From contig JACPHN010000150.1 of NCBI GenBank assembly GCA_016188575.1, positions 1 through 64,000 of the forward strand: a DNA stretch of 64,000 bases, given 5' to 3'. Positions 12,359-22,608 of the stretch are shown here, piece after piece (position 1 is the stretch's first letter; the number at the start of each line of letters is the position of its first letter). The position numbers were made by a program, and so were the translations under genes. Below the pieces are notes generated by a model that saw nothing but the letters and a program-made list of their open reading frames with translations, did no database searches and was not told the origin of the DNA. This stretch comes from Candidatus Schekmanbacteria bacterium. GTDB taxonomy: Bacteria > CSSED10-310 > JACPHN01.

Positions 12359-13777
12359 TCACGACCGCGCTGCAGTATAGAGGTGGCCAACATAGGTCAC
12401 GACAAGTGCACCGCACAAGCTGATGATCACGATGAAGATGGCGGGAATCATGAGCCCACCTCCCTCTTCACGGGCTACGGTTGGCCCCTCGACAAGGCGC
12501 ACATTCTTCTCTACCGTACCCGCAACGTATTTGTCGAGCGTTTCCTCGAATCTTTGAGCGAGGCCGTTGAGCTCATCGACGGTCGTGGTCACGACGCTTG
12601 CCGTTTCTTGCGGGAGATTCGCATAGGGAAGCTCCTTGGCGTCCACGAGGATGCGCGACAACAATTGCACTTCCCACTTTTCCGCCTCAAGATTTTTTAT
12701 CTTGAACTGTAGATCTGCGATTCTGTTAACTTGAGGTCCAACGTAATCGTTTTCTATCATTTGTTCAAAGAAGGATTTATCAATGGTAGGTGAAGAGGCA
12801 TCTGTTATAGGCGCTCCTACCATTGGTCTTGACTTTATGATTATGTCGAGTAATTTTGTTGCCTCTGCGATCTCCTCGGTTCCTCTTCGAATTTTTATTT
12901 CAATATCCTGAAGCCTGTCTGCGAGTCTAAGTCTCATCAGTTGTTTGTTCTTTACAATTTTCTCCCCTAAAATAGCTGCCTTGAGCTGCTCAAATCTGGC
13001 AAGACTCCAAATGCGGAGATCATGCCTGATTTTCTGAAATCCCAGTCGATATTCGTCATAGTCGTCGTGAGAGGCTTCCTCTATCAGTAAGCCCAGGCGC
13101 CTGTCTATGTCAGTCGAAAAATCCCCGACGAGATTTGGTATGTCCCAATAATCGAATCTGAGCAGGAGATCCCTTGCATCGAGGCTTTTCCTCCCATTAC
13201 TGCCGCTTCTGGACCTCACTTCTTCACTTTTCACTCGGCTCCGATAATACCGAACAAGACTGAACATGACATCAGCTAGCTCAGATTGCCTTCCTCCCCA
13301 GCTTCTCAATATGATCTTGTATTCTGTTGGGAAATAAACATCTCTATCCTGTCCGTCTCGCTCTTGACGCTTCCACCTGTTAACAGTGCTTTCTGGTATT
13401 ACTGGAGCTATGTCAAGTGCTGAATCTAGCAGGCGGATCGCTGAAGAAACGTCAATATCTATGCCCCGGTATTCATCGGCGATCTTGTACATAATGTCAG
13501 GCGATCTCATGTCTTCAATGGAGAAAGGCTTTCCGCTCGGATACTTATGATGTTGTATGCCAGGAAAAGTAAGTAGGATCCTGGATTTTGCCGCCGGAAC
13601 TTGAAACGCCCAATACATAGCAAGCGTTGAGAAGCCGATAGACATAAAGAACACGGTCGATATCAACAATAACACTCGTCTCTTGTACAGGAACCGGAAC
13701 GAGTCAACCAGAGTTACTTCTTCCTCATATCCGGGAACGGCCGCATTCCCCGTATTTGCTACAAGAAGCTCATTCAT
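12359..13777 (-). CDS. Wzz-like polysaccharide chain-length/co-polymerase protein
   Basis: A 472-residue inner-membrane protein with the Wzz layout: one membrane segment near residues 35-57 (VLLLISTVFFMSIGFSTLAM), a long, strongly helical and probably coiled-coil periplasmic part, and a second segment near the C-terminus (MIPAIFIVIISLCGALVVTY). Such proteins set polymer length or couple synthesis to export. No Walker motifs were seen, so it is not a fused tyrosine kinase. The ATG at 13777 has an AAGGGAG box about 7 bases upstream and is preferred over the ATG six codons earlier. The gene is strikingly AT-rich compared with its neighbours, a sign of transfer, which is common for polysaccharide genes. 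Sequence match to Wzz is by architecture more than by motif. Confidence 0.65.
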   Translation of the reverse strand: MNELLVANTGNAAVPGYEEEVTLVDSFRFLYKRRVLLLISTVFFMSIGFSTLAMYWAFQVPAAKSRILLTFPGIQHHKYPSGKPFSIEDMRSPDIMYKIADEYRGIDIDVSSAIRLLDSALDIAPVIPESTVNRWKRQERDGQDRDVYFPTEYKIILRSWGGRQSELADVMFSLVRYYRSRVKSEEVRSRSGSNGRKSLDARDLLLRFDYWDIPNLVGDFSTDIDRRLGLLIEEASHDDYDEYRLGFQKIRHDLRIWSLARFEQLKAAILGEKIVKNKQLMRLRLADRLQDIEIKIRRGTEEIAEATKLLDIIIKSRPMVGAPITDASSPTIDKSFFEQMIENDYVGPQVNRIADLQFKIKNLEAEKWEVQLLSRILVDAKELPYANLPQETASVVTTTVDELNGLAQRFEETLDKYVAGTVEKNVRLVEGPTVAREEGGGLMIPAIFIVIISLCGALVVTYVGHLYTAARS

Positions 13778-14010
13778 ATTATTGCTCCCTTTCATCTCGT
13801 CGCCGCGCGAAACCTCGCCAGGTTGCTTGGCGGTCGCTATCGGGCGAGAAACGCCAAGAAGCTCGCGCCGCCCGGTTCAGAAACAAGGTCGCCCCGCCAA
13901 AGCGCCTGGACACGTGATCCGCGAGGTGATGGCGGCTGTGACTCGCGCCGCACGCCCGCGTCTCGATCAGCCGCGTACGCGCCGGAAGAAATCCCGTGAC
14001 CAGCCGGGTA

Positions 14011-14039
14011 ACGATAGCCTGGCTCCGGCAACCTGTCAA
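14011..14039 (-). promoter_or_regulatory. Sigma70-like promoter for the polysaccharide genes
   Basis: On the minus strand TTGACA (14039-14034) is followed after 17 bases by TATCGT (14016-14011). It points toward the Wzz-like gene and would give a leader of about 230 bases. Confidence 0.5.
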
Positions 14040-14092
14040 GAAGTCGGTACCGCCTGAATCCACCACCTGCGCACCTGCAAGCTGGGCGGAAT

Positions 14093-14150
14093 GCGCATCG
14101 CGCAGGCCCGCCCCCTCATCTCGCCCCGGCACGCGAGGGGAGGTTCGGGG
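14093..14150. repeat. Dispersed GC-rich repeat, degenerate copy
   Basis: This segment runs GCGCATCGCG, then C-rich blocks, then GCGAGGGGAGG. It resembles, with many differences, the two better copies at 45866-45921 and 51141-51201, and like them it lies between genes. Confidence 0.35.
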
Positions 14151-14267
14151 CGTCGCTGTGTCCGTCATGGGACACGCTCAACTGTTTCCGCAAGCGGGGA
14201 GAGGGATGGAGGGGGGCACTGTCACGCATACTGTGAATGGGGGTTGGATTCAGGCGGCCGATAGGCG

Positions 14268-14296
14268 TTGACAGCAGTCTGCGGATAGAGTATTGA
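14268..14296 (+). promoter_or_regulatory. Sigma70-like promoter for the beta-propeller protein gene
   Basis: A perfect TTGACA (14268-14273) and a TATTGA (14291-14296) are spaced by 17 bases, 87 bases before the GTG start at 14384. Confidence 0.55.
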
Positions 14297-14383
14297 AAGT
14301 ATGTAGGGACCAATGGTTTGCGCCCAGTCATGCGGCTTGAATGCTTGGTGTGACGGTCAACACGATTCAACTCTGGGGGTCAG

Positions 14384-15808
14384 GTGCGGGGCTTTCCTAC
14401 TATTCTCGCCAGCGCGGGACCATGGTCCTTGATGATTGTGCTGGCAGGGGGTGCGGCGCTTGTCCCGACCCATGCGGTGCCGGAATCCGCCTGCTGGACG
14501 CGGCAGAGCGGGACCGCCGCCAACGAGTTTGCGCGTGCCGCCGTTACCGACGAGGCCGGAAACATCTTCGTAGCCGGCATGAGTTACGGCGACTTTGCGG
14601 GGCAAGGCAACAGCGGCGACCGCGACTACCTCGTCGCGGGGTATGACCGTAATGGCGAGCCAAGCTGGGCGCGCCTGAGCGGAACAGCGGCCTTCGATCA
14701 TGCTCAGGCCATCGCGATCAATGCCTCCGGAGACCTGCTCATCGCTGGCCAGACTCAGGGCGACCTGGAGTCACAGACGAACCAGGGCGGATTCGACGCC
14801 TTTTTGGTGAAGCTGGATAGCGCCGGGAACCACCGGTGGACGCGGTTATTGGGTAGCGGCGGCGGCGAAACGGGGCACGCCGTGGCAGCCGATTCCAGCG
14901 GGAACAGCTACCTCGTCGGCTGGACCAACGGCAGCCTGGACGGCCAGCCGACTGCGGGCGGCAACGACATCTTCGTCTCCCGCCATGATTCCGCCGGGAT
15001 CAAGGAATGGACGAGGCTCCTGGGGACGAGCCGTGACGACGTCGCCTACGGGGCGGCGTGCGACGGCACGGGTAACGTGTACGTTGCCGGTGCGAGCAGT
15101 GGCGCCCTGGGAGGCGCGAGCAGTGGCGGCGCGGATATCGTGCTCGCGAAGTGGGATAGCTCCGGAGCGAACCTGTGGACGAGACAATGGGGAACGGCCG
15201 GTGAGGACGTTGCGATCAGCGTCGCGGTCGCCGCGGATGGGACGATCTTCGTGTCCGGGAACACCGACGCAAACCTCGAGGGCGAGAGCAGTGGAGGGGC
15301 GATCGACGCCTTCCTGGCGAAGGTAACGCCGGCAGGGGAGCGAATCTGGACGCGGCTGCTCGGTGGCACCGGTAACGACTTTGGCTACAGCGTGGCTGCC
15401 GGGCGCGAGGGGAACGTTTACCTGGCGGGCTACACGGACGGCGATCTGGACGGCATGACGAGCTCGGGGGGCTACGACTTCCTGGTGGCGCGCTTCGACG
15501 CTGGCGGTGGCAAGCTGTGGAGCGAGTTGGTGGGAACGGGCGAGGCGGATAACGGGTATGCCGTGGCCGTGGATCGCGACCTCGCGGTAACCGTGGTAGG
15601 GGCGACCCGCGGCAGCCTGAATGGCCAGACGCATCTTGGTGGCCAGGACGTCCTAGTGCGCCACTACTGCGCACCGGGCGTCACGCCGACTCCCACGGCC
15701 ACACCGGTGCCGTTGCTGGTTCCGATTGGCGGCGGCGGCTGGGCGGCGCTGTTTCTCATCCCGGCGCTCCTTGCATCTTCTCGACGCTTGCAGCGCTGGC
15801 GAAGGTGA
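14384..15808 (+). CDS. Secreted SBBP-type beta-propeller protein with C-terminal sorting tail
   Basis: A 474-residue protein with a signal peptide (about residues 1-36) and about seven repeats of some 52 residues. Each reads approximately W-x-R-x-x-G-T then D-x-x-A then GN-x-YVAG then GG-x-D-x-F, as in SBBP beta-propellers. The C-terminus has a Pro/Thr linker (PTPTATPVP), then GGGG, a hydrophobic stretch (WAALFLIPALLASS) and a basic end (RRLQRWRR). That order, Gly-rich, hydrophobic, Arg-rich, is the layout of GlyGly-CTERM tails processed by rhombosortases. The start is GTG preceded by a G-rich ribosome-binding site. It is probably a surface or secreted protein; ligand unknown. The next gene follows after 23 bases and probably shares the transcript. 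Confidence 0.75.
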   Translation: MRGFPTILASAGPWSLMIVLAGGAALVPTHAVPESACWTRQSGTAANEFARAAVTDEAGNIFVAGMSYGDFAGQGNSGDRDYLVAGYDRNGEPSWARLSGTAAFDHAQAIAINASGDLLIAGQTQGDLESQTNQGGFDAFLVKLDSAGNHRWTRLLGSGGGETGHAVAADSSGNSYLVGWTNGSLDGQPTAGGNDIFVSRHDSAGIKEWTRLLGTSRDDVAYGAACDGTGNVYVAGASSGALGGASSGGADIVLAKWDSSGANLWTRQWGTAGEDVAISVAVAADGTIFVSGNTDANLEGESSGGAIDAFLAKVTPAGERIWTRLLGGTGNDFGYSVAAGREGNVYLAGYTDGDLDGMTSSGGYDFLVARFDAGGGKLWSELVGTGEADNGYAVAVDRDLAVTVVGATRGSLNGQTHLGGQDVLVRHYCAPGVTPTPTATPVPLLVPIGGGGWAALFLIPALLASSRRLQRWRR

Positions 15809-15831
15809 GAGACGCCTGAACGGAGGTTCAC

Positions 15832-16989
15832 GTGGGGCATTTTCCGATCAGCAGGTTGCTCATTCCCGACCACGGCCTCTTCCCGATCTCGCATCAGCGC
15901 ATGGTGACGAGCTTTCACGCCGGACGGCACGGCACGGGCCTCACGTTCGATCGGTTTTTCGACAAGTGCGTGCGTATCGGTGCCGGCGAAACCCACTCAG
16001 TGGCAGAGATCGATGGCCCCGGGCTCATCGTGAGGCTGTACTTCACTTTCCCGATCCTTCCCCTGTTGAAGGTCCCACTGCGCGATCTGATCCTCAGGGT
16101 CTTCTACGACGGCGCCACGGATCCGTCGGTCGAGGTCCCCGTCGGCGACTTTTTCGGACTGCCCTTTGGCCGCTATACCCGGTACGGCGCCTTCTTCCTG
16201 GCCTGCCTTTCCGGTGGCTACCTCAGCCAGTTTCCCATTCCCTTCCGGAAGTCAGTCCGCATAGCGCTTTCAAACCTCTCGGACCGCGCCGCCCACATGG
16301 TCTTCCATCAGGTCAACTGCTTCCGGCTGGAATCGTTACCCGAGGGGTGCCCGTACTTCATGGCGAGCTGGCGGCGCGAGAACCCGACCCGGCGCCACGT
16401 GCCGTACGCGATTCTCGAGCGCCAGGGCGCCGGCTGGTACGTCGGCTGCAACTTGCAGACACAAGCCCGCGAGAGTTTCTTGCTTAGACCCTGGCGCGAC
16501 CTGGTGTGGCCACAGGGCTGGGGTCTTGGAAACCTCGAAGGATGCGAGCGCGTCTTTATTGACGGGGAGGAGGCGCCTTCGTTTCACGGCACGGGGCACG
16601 AGGAGCTGTTCAACGCGGCATGGTACTATACGTGCGGGAAGGACGCGGGCCTCTTCGCAGGCAACCTTCACAGGTCCTATCTGCAGGGGCGTGCCGCGGC
16701 GTACCGGCATCATCTGATGGACCCCATCCCCTTCGCGAAGGGGATCCGCGTCGAGATCGATCACGGAATCCAGAGCACCCTTGAAGCCGATTACGCGAGC
16801 ACGGCCTATTGGTATGAGGCGCTCCCTCATCGTCCCCTGCCTGCCCTCGGGGCAGCACGCGATCCCTCGCCGTGGCTCGGTCACGCGGTACAGGCCCTGG
16901 CTCTGCCGATCGCGGCGCCACTCGGGCTCGTCGCGGCCGTACCGAGCTTCCTCACGTTTCTGTGGAGAGGGAATCGCTCGACCCGTTAG
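15832..16989 (+). CDS. DUF2961 / GH172-like protein
   Basis: A 385-residue protein resembling the DUF2961 family, which includes glycoside hydrolases of family GH172 that act on fructofuranose or arabinofuranose linkages. Shared features are the early IGAGETHSVAEIDGPGLIVRLYF strand pattern, a DPSVEVPVGDFFG block, IPFRKSVRIALSN, and the late FHGTGHEELFNAAWYY block corresponding to the family's GTG-E-Y/D-F-AW motif. The GTG start has a GGAGG box about 5 bases upstream. There is no signal peptide, but the last 45 residues are hydrophobic, which could anchor the protein. It follows the beta-propeller gene, so it may act on the same surface glycan. Catalytic residues cannot be assigned by eye, and the substrate is unknown. 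Confidence 0.7.
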   Translation: MGHFPISRLLIPDHGLFPISHQRMVTSFHAGRHGTGLTFDRFFDKCVRIGAGETHSVAEIDGPGLIVRLYFTFPILPLLKVPLRDLILRVFYDGATDPSVEVPVGDFFGLPFGRYTRYGAFFLACLSGGYLSQFPIPFRKSVRIALSNLSDRAAHMVFHQVNCFRLESLPEGCPYFMASWRRENPTRRHVPYAILERQGAGWYVGCNLQTQARESFLLRPWRDLVWPQGWGLGNLEGCERVFIDGEEAPSFHGTGHEELFNAAWYYTCGKDAGLFAGNLHRSYLQGRAAAYRHHLMDPIPFAKGIRVEIDHGIQSTLEADYASTAYWYEALPHRPLPALGAARDPSPWLGHAVQALALPIAAPLGLVAAVPSFLTFLWRGNRSTR

Positions 16990-17111
16990 GTTACTTTACC
17001 CAAGAAACATGAAAGAACATTGCCATGGAGACGATCTATCGACCCCACAAGTCACCAAGCTCGTTGGCCGGCGTATTCAGACTCTGCTGCGCCGGGACAA
17101 CGAAGGTCGGC

Positions 17112-18035
17112 TCACAAGCTCGCGCGCGCCTCCTCTGGCGAGGCCACCTCTCGTCCGACCTCCCGCACGATGCGCACGAGCGCTTCCACCAGCGCCCCAT
17201 TGCTCGCAGCGCGCGTGCCGTCGGGCAGGTAGAACGTATCCTCCAATCCGGTGCGGACGTTGCCGCCGAGCTCCACGCAGCGCCGGTGCAGCGACCAGAC
17301 CTCCTCGCGGCCGATGGCGATCACTTGCCAGTGCGCGCGCGGCGGCATCTCGTCGGTGAGGATGGGAAGCAGATCGGGCCGCGCCGGCATGCCGCTAGGC
17401 ACGCCCATCACCAGTGAGATGTGGGGATCACCGTCAAACATGCGGGCTTGTTGAAACAGGCCGACGCTACGGACAATGCCGGTATCGAAGCATTCGAACT
17501 CCGGAACCACGCCGTGCGCGCGCATCGCCTGCAGGTATTTGCTCACCTTTTCAATGGGGTTATCGAACAGCATGGGCGGCCAGGCCCAGGCGCCGTCGTC
17601 CTTGATCTTCAGGTAGTTGAGCGAGCCCGCGTTGCACGCCGCCATCTCCGGCCTGCACCGCTCCAGGCAGGCGAGCGGCCCCGTGATGTCGGGTCCAATC
17701 ACTCCGGTCGAGAGGTTGACGATGATGTCGGGGACGCGCTCCCGGATCGCGAGCACAATGCGCGCGGCGATGTCCGGATCCCAGCTCGGCAGATGACCGA
17801 GGCCGGGTTCCTGGCGGCGAAAGTGGCAGTGCACGATGGCGGCGCCGGCGTCGCGGGCCTGCCGTGCCCCCTCGGCCATTTGCTCGGGTGTTACGGGGAC
17901 GTTGAAGCGCACCGGGTCCGTGAGCACCCCGGTAAGCGCGCAGCTAACGACAACCTTGTTCGACGGTTCCAACTGGATCTCCTTTTCTTGCCGTGCCGGC
18001 AGCGGCTCGAGCCAATCACCTATCGGTGTTTCCAC
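17112..18035 (-). CDS. Beta-keto acid cleavage enzyme (BKACE, DUF849)
   Basis: A 307-residue TIM-barrel enzyme of the BKACE family, which condenses a beta-keto acid with acetyl-CoA to give acetoacetate and a new acyl-CoA. Visible family marks are the zinc-binding HxH (IVHCHFR near residue 68), VNLSTGVIG, the EFECFDTGIVRS block, LVMGVPSGMPA and GLEDTFYLPDGTRAASN. It is the last gene of the carboxylase operon and overlaps the upstream hydratase gene by 16 bases, which implies coupled translation. The substrate is not readable from sequence. The context (a methylcrotonyl- or geranyl-type carboxylase and a hydratase) points to breakdown of a branched acyl-CoA. Confidence 0.88.
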   Translation of the reverse strand: METPIGDWLEPLPARQEKEIQLEPSNKVVVSCALTGVLTDPVRFNVPVTPEQMAEGARQARDAGAAIVHCHFRRQEPGLGHLPSWDPDIAARIVLAIRERVPDIIVNLSTGVIGPDITGPLACLERCRPEMAACNAGSLNYLKIKDDGAWAWPPMLFDNPIEKVSKYLQAMRAHGVVPEFECFDTGIVRSVGLFQQARMFDGDPHISLVMGVPSGMPARPDLLPILTDEMPPRAHWQVIAIGREEVWSLHRRCVELGGNVRTGLEDTFYLPDGTRAASNGALVEALVRIVREVGREVASPEEARASL

Positions 18036-18799
18036 TCCGGAGCCTTTTTTTGCAGGAAGCTCGCCACCCCTTCCTTGAAGTCCTCGGTCTGCATAACGTT
18101 GCCGAGGCTGAGCTGAAGCAGCTCGATCGCCTGTGCATCGATGCCTTCGATCGCACTGTAGGCCGCCTTTCCGAGCCGCGTGACCATCCCCGGTTTCGCC
18201 GCCAGACGCGCGCCAAAGGCCGCTGCCTGCGCCGCGAAGTCTTCCTTGGGAAAAACCCGGTTGAGCATTCCGCAGGCGAGGGCTTCCTCGGCGCCGAGCT
18301 TGTCGCCGAGCAACAACAGCTCCATGGCCTTCTTGCGCCCGACGCTGCGGAAGAGCACCGCCATGACCATCATGGGGAACAGGCCCACGTTGATTTCGGG
18401 GAGCCCGAAGCGCGCATGGCCCGACGCCACGGTAAGATCGCAGGCGAGAAACAGGCCCAGCCCGCCGGCCAACACGTCGCCGTTGGCCATGCCCACGACG
18501 GGGACCATCGCTCCGGAAAGTGCTGCCAGCGTCTGGCTGTAACGCGCGCGCGCGAAGTGCATCGCCAGAGGTCCGAAGTCGGCGTTGAGCTGCATACCCT
18601 TCAGGTCGCCGCCGGAGCTGAAGGCGACGTCGCCCGCTCCGGTCAGCGTGAGCAGGCGGATCGCGGGGTCGCGATTGGCCCTGGCGACGGCGTCCAGGAT
18701 GCCTTCGAGCACCGCATCGTTCAGGGCGTTGCGTTGCTCGGGCCGGTTGATGACCATGCGACCAACGCCGTCCTCGACTGCAAACAGGAAATCGGCCAT
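18020..18799 (-). CDS. Enoyl-CoA hydratase/isomerase family protein
   Basis: A 259-residue crotonase-fold protein. It shows the standard landmarks: VINRPEQRNALND, the CoA-binding FSSGGDLKGM loop, the oxyanion-hole region VVGMANGDVLAGGLGLFLACDL, and FGLPEINVGLFP with its Glu at the usual catalytic position. It probably hydrates an unsaturated acyl-CoA produced by the carboxylase encoded upstream, in the way that methylglutaconyl-CoA hydratase follows methylcrotonyl-CoA carboxylase in leucine breakdown. The gene lies 48 bases after the biotin-carrier gene and overlaps the cleavage-enzyme gene. Exact substrate is inferred from context only. Confidence 0.88.
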   Translation of the reverse strand: MADFLFAVEDGVGRMVINRPEQRNALNDAVLEGILDAVARANRDPAIRLLTLTGAGDVAFSSGGDLKGMQLNADFGPLAMHFARARYSQTLAALSGAMVPVVGMANGDVLAGGLGLFLACDLTVASGHARFGLPEINVGLFPMMVMAVLFRSVGRKKAMELLLLGDKLGAEEALACGMLNRVFPKEDFAAQAAAFGARLAAKPGMVTRLGKAAYSAIEGIDAQAIELLQLSLGNVMQTEDFKEGVASFLQKKAPEWKHR

Positions 18800-18847
18800 C
18801 TCGATCTTCTTCCTCTCCGTAGCGTTTCCCGGAAGCTGTTCCGGCTT

Positions 18848-19342
18848 TCAGGCGATGACGACCAGCTCGTCCCCGGGCATGACCTGGGCGTCGACCGACG
18901 CATTCACTGCGACCACGCGGCCTTTTCTCGGTGCGGTTAGCGTATGCTCCATCTTCATGGCGGTGACCACGAGCAGCGGGGTGCCGCGTTCGACTTCGCG
19001 GCCGACCTCGACCAGGATCTTGCTCACGGTAGCGGGCATCGGCGGTGAGACGATGCCCGACTCCGCGCCGCCGCCGCCGCTGCCGCGAGCCGCCCTGCGG
19101 CCGCGCTCCGCGTCCTCGACGAGGTAAGTGCGGCCGGAGATGAATACCAGGCGCCCGCGCGGGTGATCGGCGACCAGCGCGTTCGTCATGCGGCCTTCGC
19201 TGCGCAGCTCATATTCGCGGTCGCCGCCTTCGCTCCAGGTGCCGGCGGTGGTCTCCGCACCGATCTGGATGACAAACGTGCCGTCCGGTTCGGCCTGAAC
19301 GACGTTCAGCTCGTAGGTTTCATCGCCAAGTCGCGCTCGCAT
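18848..19342 (-). CDS. Biotin carboxyl carrier subunit of acyl-CoA carboxylase (split)
   Basis: A 164-residue protein ending in a biotinyl domain: VTAMKMEHTLTAPRKG carries the biotinylated lysine (MKM) and is followed by the usual GD-rich closing strands. The first ~90 residues (RARLGDETYELNVV onward) match the beta-barrel that joins the biotin carboxylase and biotinyl domains in single-chain methylcrotonyl/propionyl carboxylase alpha subunits. Here that chain is divided: the biotin carboxylase is a separate gene ending 14 bases upstream. The ATG at 19342 has a GGAGGAG box about 6 bases upstream, so this is an ordered gene split and not a frameshift. A longer frame to 19393 would overlap the carboxylase gene. 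Confidence 0.88.
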   Translation of the reverse strand: MRARLGDETYELNVVQAEPDGTFVIQIGAETTAGTWSEGGDREYELRSEGRMTNALVADHPRGRLVFISGRTYLVEDAERGRRAARGSGGGGAESGIVSPPMPATVSKILVEVGREVERGTPLLVVTAMKMEHTLTAPRKGRVVAVNASVDAQVMPGDELVVIA

Positions 19343-19356
19343 CCGCTGCTCCTCCG

Positions 19357-20865
19357 TCAGGAATCGATTCGCCACGTGCCCAGCACGTCCCACGGTCCCA
19401 GGGCGGCTGACGGCGCGCCTGGACCACCCGCCCCTGCTGCCGCGCCGCGCTTGCCGGCGGTGCGGCGCTGGTCGAGCACGTACGCGATCAGCGCCGCCTT
19501 GCGGTCATCGTCACCCTGCGACCATGGCGTGAAGTGCTCGGCAATGAGCTCGGTGTGAATGTCCCCGGCGGCGAACGGCGCGGAACGGATGACGTCGAGC
19601 AAGAAGGGGATCGGCGTCTGAATACCGAGGACAGCATAGTCTTCGAGCGCGCGCGCCAGGCGCTGGATCGCCGCCGGCCGGTCCTCGGCGTGCGCCACGA
19701 GCTTGGCGACGATGGGGTCGTAGTGGAGAGGCACCTCCGAGCCGCTGGTGACACCGCTGTCGACGCGCAGGCCGGGCCCGTGGGGCTCGCGATAGGCGAC
19801 GATCCGGCCAGGCGAGGGGATGAAACCCGCAGCCGGATCTTCGGCGTAGATGCGGCACTCGATCGCGTGGCCGCGCGCCGCAATGTCGGCCTGGGAAAAG
19901 CGCAGTGGCGCACCGGCGGCGATCTCGAGTTGCTGGCGCACGATGTCGATGCCGGTGACCATCTCCGTGATGGGATGTTCGACTTGCACGCGCGCGTTCA
20001 CTTCCAGGAAGTAAAATTCTCCCTCAGGCGTGAGCAGAAACTCGACGGTGCCGGCATTGACGTAGCCGGCGGCCTTCACGGCCTGAAGCGCCGCGGCGCA
20101 AACACGGTCCCGGAGCCTCGGGGTGAGCGCCGGCGAGGGGGTTTCCTCGATGATTTTCTGATGGCGGCGTTGAATCGAACACTCGCGTTCGTGGAGGTGA
20201 ACAGCGTTACCGTGAGCATCCGCGAGCACCTGAACTTCGATGTGGCGCACGCGCCGGAAGTAGCGCTCGAGGTAGAGCGTGCCGTCGCCGAACGCCTTGG
20301 TGGCCTCGCGCGCCGCGCTTTCGAAAGCGTCCGCCAACGCACCGGCCTCGTGCACGATGCGCATGCCCTTCCCTCCGCCGCCGGCCGTCGCCTTGAGCAG
20401 CAATGGGAAGCCGATTTCTCTCGCGGCCTCGAGAACCTCGGCGGCCTCGGTCGCCTTGGCCATGGTGCCCGGAATGACGGGAATGCGGCTGTCGCGCATG
20501 AGTAGACGCGCCTCGATCTTGTTGCCGAGCGCGCGCATCGCGGCCGGCGGCGGGCCAATGAAGACGCGGCCGGCGTCCGCGCATCGTTGTGCGAAGTCCG
20601 GGTTTTCGGCGAGGAAGCCATACCCGGGATGGATGGCCTCGGCGCCGGTTTGCTCGGCCGCGGTGAGAATCGCATCCATGTCGAGATAGCTGTGCGCCGG
20701 TTCGGGGCCGCCGATGCGGACCGCCTCATCAGCGCGGCGCACGTGAAGCGCGCGCGCGTCGGCGTCCGAATACACGGCCACAGACGAGATGCCCATTTCG
20801 CGGCACGTGCGCAGGATGCGTACGGCGATCTCGCCGCGGTTGGCAACCAATACTTTGCGAAACAT
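19357..20865 (-). CDS. Biotin carboxylase subunit of acyl-CoA carboxylase
   Basis: A 502-residue ATP-grasp enzyme that carboxylates biotin with ATP and bicarbonate. It starts MFRKVLVANRGEIAVRI, carries the glycine-rich ATP loop KATAGGGGKGMRIVHE, ERECSIQRRHQKIIEE, and the metal-site segment FLEVNARVQVEHPITEMVTG. It ends with an Ala/Gly-rich linker and GPWDVLGTWRIDS, which looks like the start of the linker barrel found in fused alpha subunits. The carrier domain is encoded by the next gene. The carboxyltransferase gene lies 17 bases upstream. Together they form a methylcrotonyl-, geranyl- or propionyl-type carboxylase. Confidence 0.93.
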   Translation of the reverse strand: MFRKVLVANRGEIAVRILRTCREMGISSVAVYSDADARALHVRRADEAVRIGGPEPAHSYLDMDAILTAAEQTGAEAIHPGYGFLAENPDFAQRCADAGRVFIGPPPAAMRALGNKIEARLLMRDSRIPVIPGTMAKATEAAEVLEAAREIGFPLLLKATAGGGGKGMRIVHEAGALADAFESAAREATKAFGDGTLYLERYFRRVRHIEVQVLADAHGNAVHLHERECSIQRRHQKIIEETPSPALTPRLRDRVCAAALQAVKAAGYVNAGTVEFLLTPEGEFYFLEVNARVQVEHPITEMVTGIDIVRQQLEIAAGAPLRFSQADIAARGHAIECRIYAEDPAAGFIPSPGRIVAYREPHGPGLRVDSGVTSGSEVPLHYDPIVAKLVAHAEDRPAAIQRLARALEDYAVLGIQTPIPFLLDVIRSAPFAAGDIHTELIAEHFTPWSQGDDDRKAALIAYVLDQRRTAGKRGAAAGAGGPGAPSAALGPWDVLGTWRIDS

Positions 20866-20882
20866 GGCCCGTCCCTCCTGCG

Positions 20883-22484
<1,602 letters not shown>

Positions 22485-22579
22485 GAGGAGTCCTGCTCGG
22501 GTGGTTTCGCTCGCACTCGTGAAGGCATGGCCAGGGACGGAGCGGCGCGGCACCCCGCGCCGCTATTGGTCCCGGCCGA

Positions 22580-22608
22580 TCTATACCGTCGATCGCGCGG
22601 CGCGTCAA
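22580..22608 (-). promoter_or_regulatory. Sigma70-like promoter of the acyl-CoA carboxylase operon
   Basis: On the minus strand TTGACG (22608-22603) is followed after exactly 17 bases by TATAGA (22585-22580), 95 bases before the carboxyltransferase ATG. The -35 overlaps the last codons of the upstream methyltransferase gene. Confidence 0.6.

Larger units (their letters stand above)
13778..14383. other. Gene-free region between polysaccharide and beta-propeller genes
   Basis: About 600 bases without a supported gene. It holds the minus-strand promoter at 14011-14039, a degenerate copy of a dispersed repeat (14093-14150), a short dyad TCAC-N7-GTGA near 14222-14236, the motif GGATTCAGGCG near 14246, and the plus-strand promoter at 14268-14296. 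Open frames here lack ribosome-binding sites and any protein-like composition. Confidence 0.45.

Noticed and set aside
13779-14168. A 129-codon minus-strand open frame upstream of the Wzz-like gene
   Set aside because: It overlaps that gene's start, runs through its promoter and the dispersed repeat, and has no ribosome-binding site or protein-like pattern.
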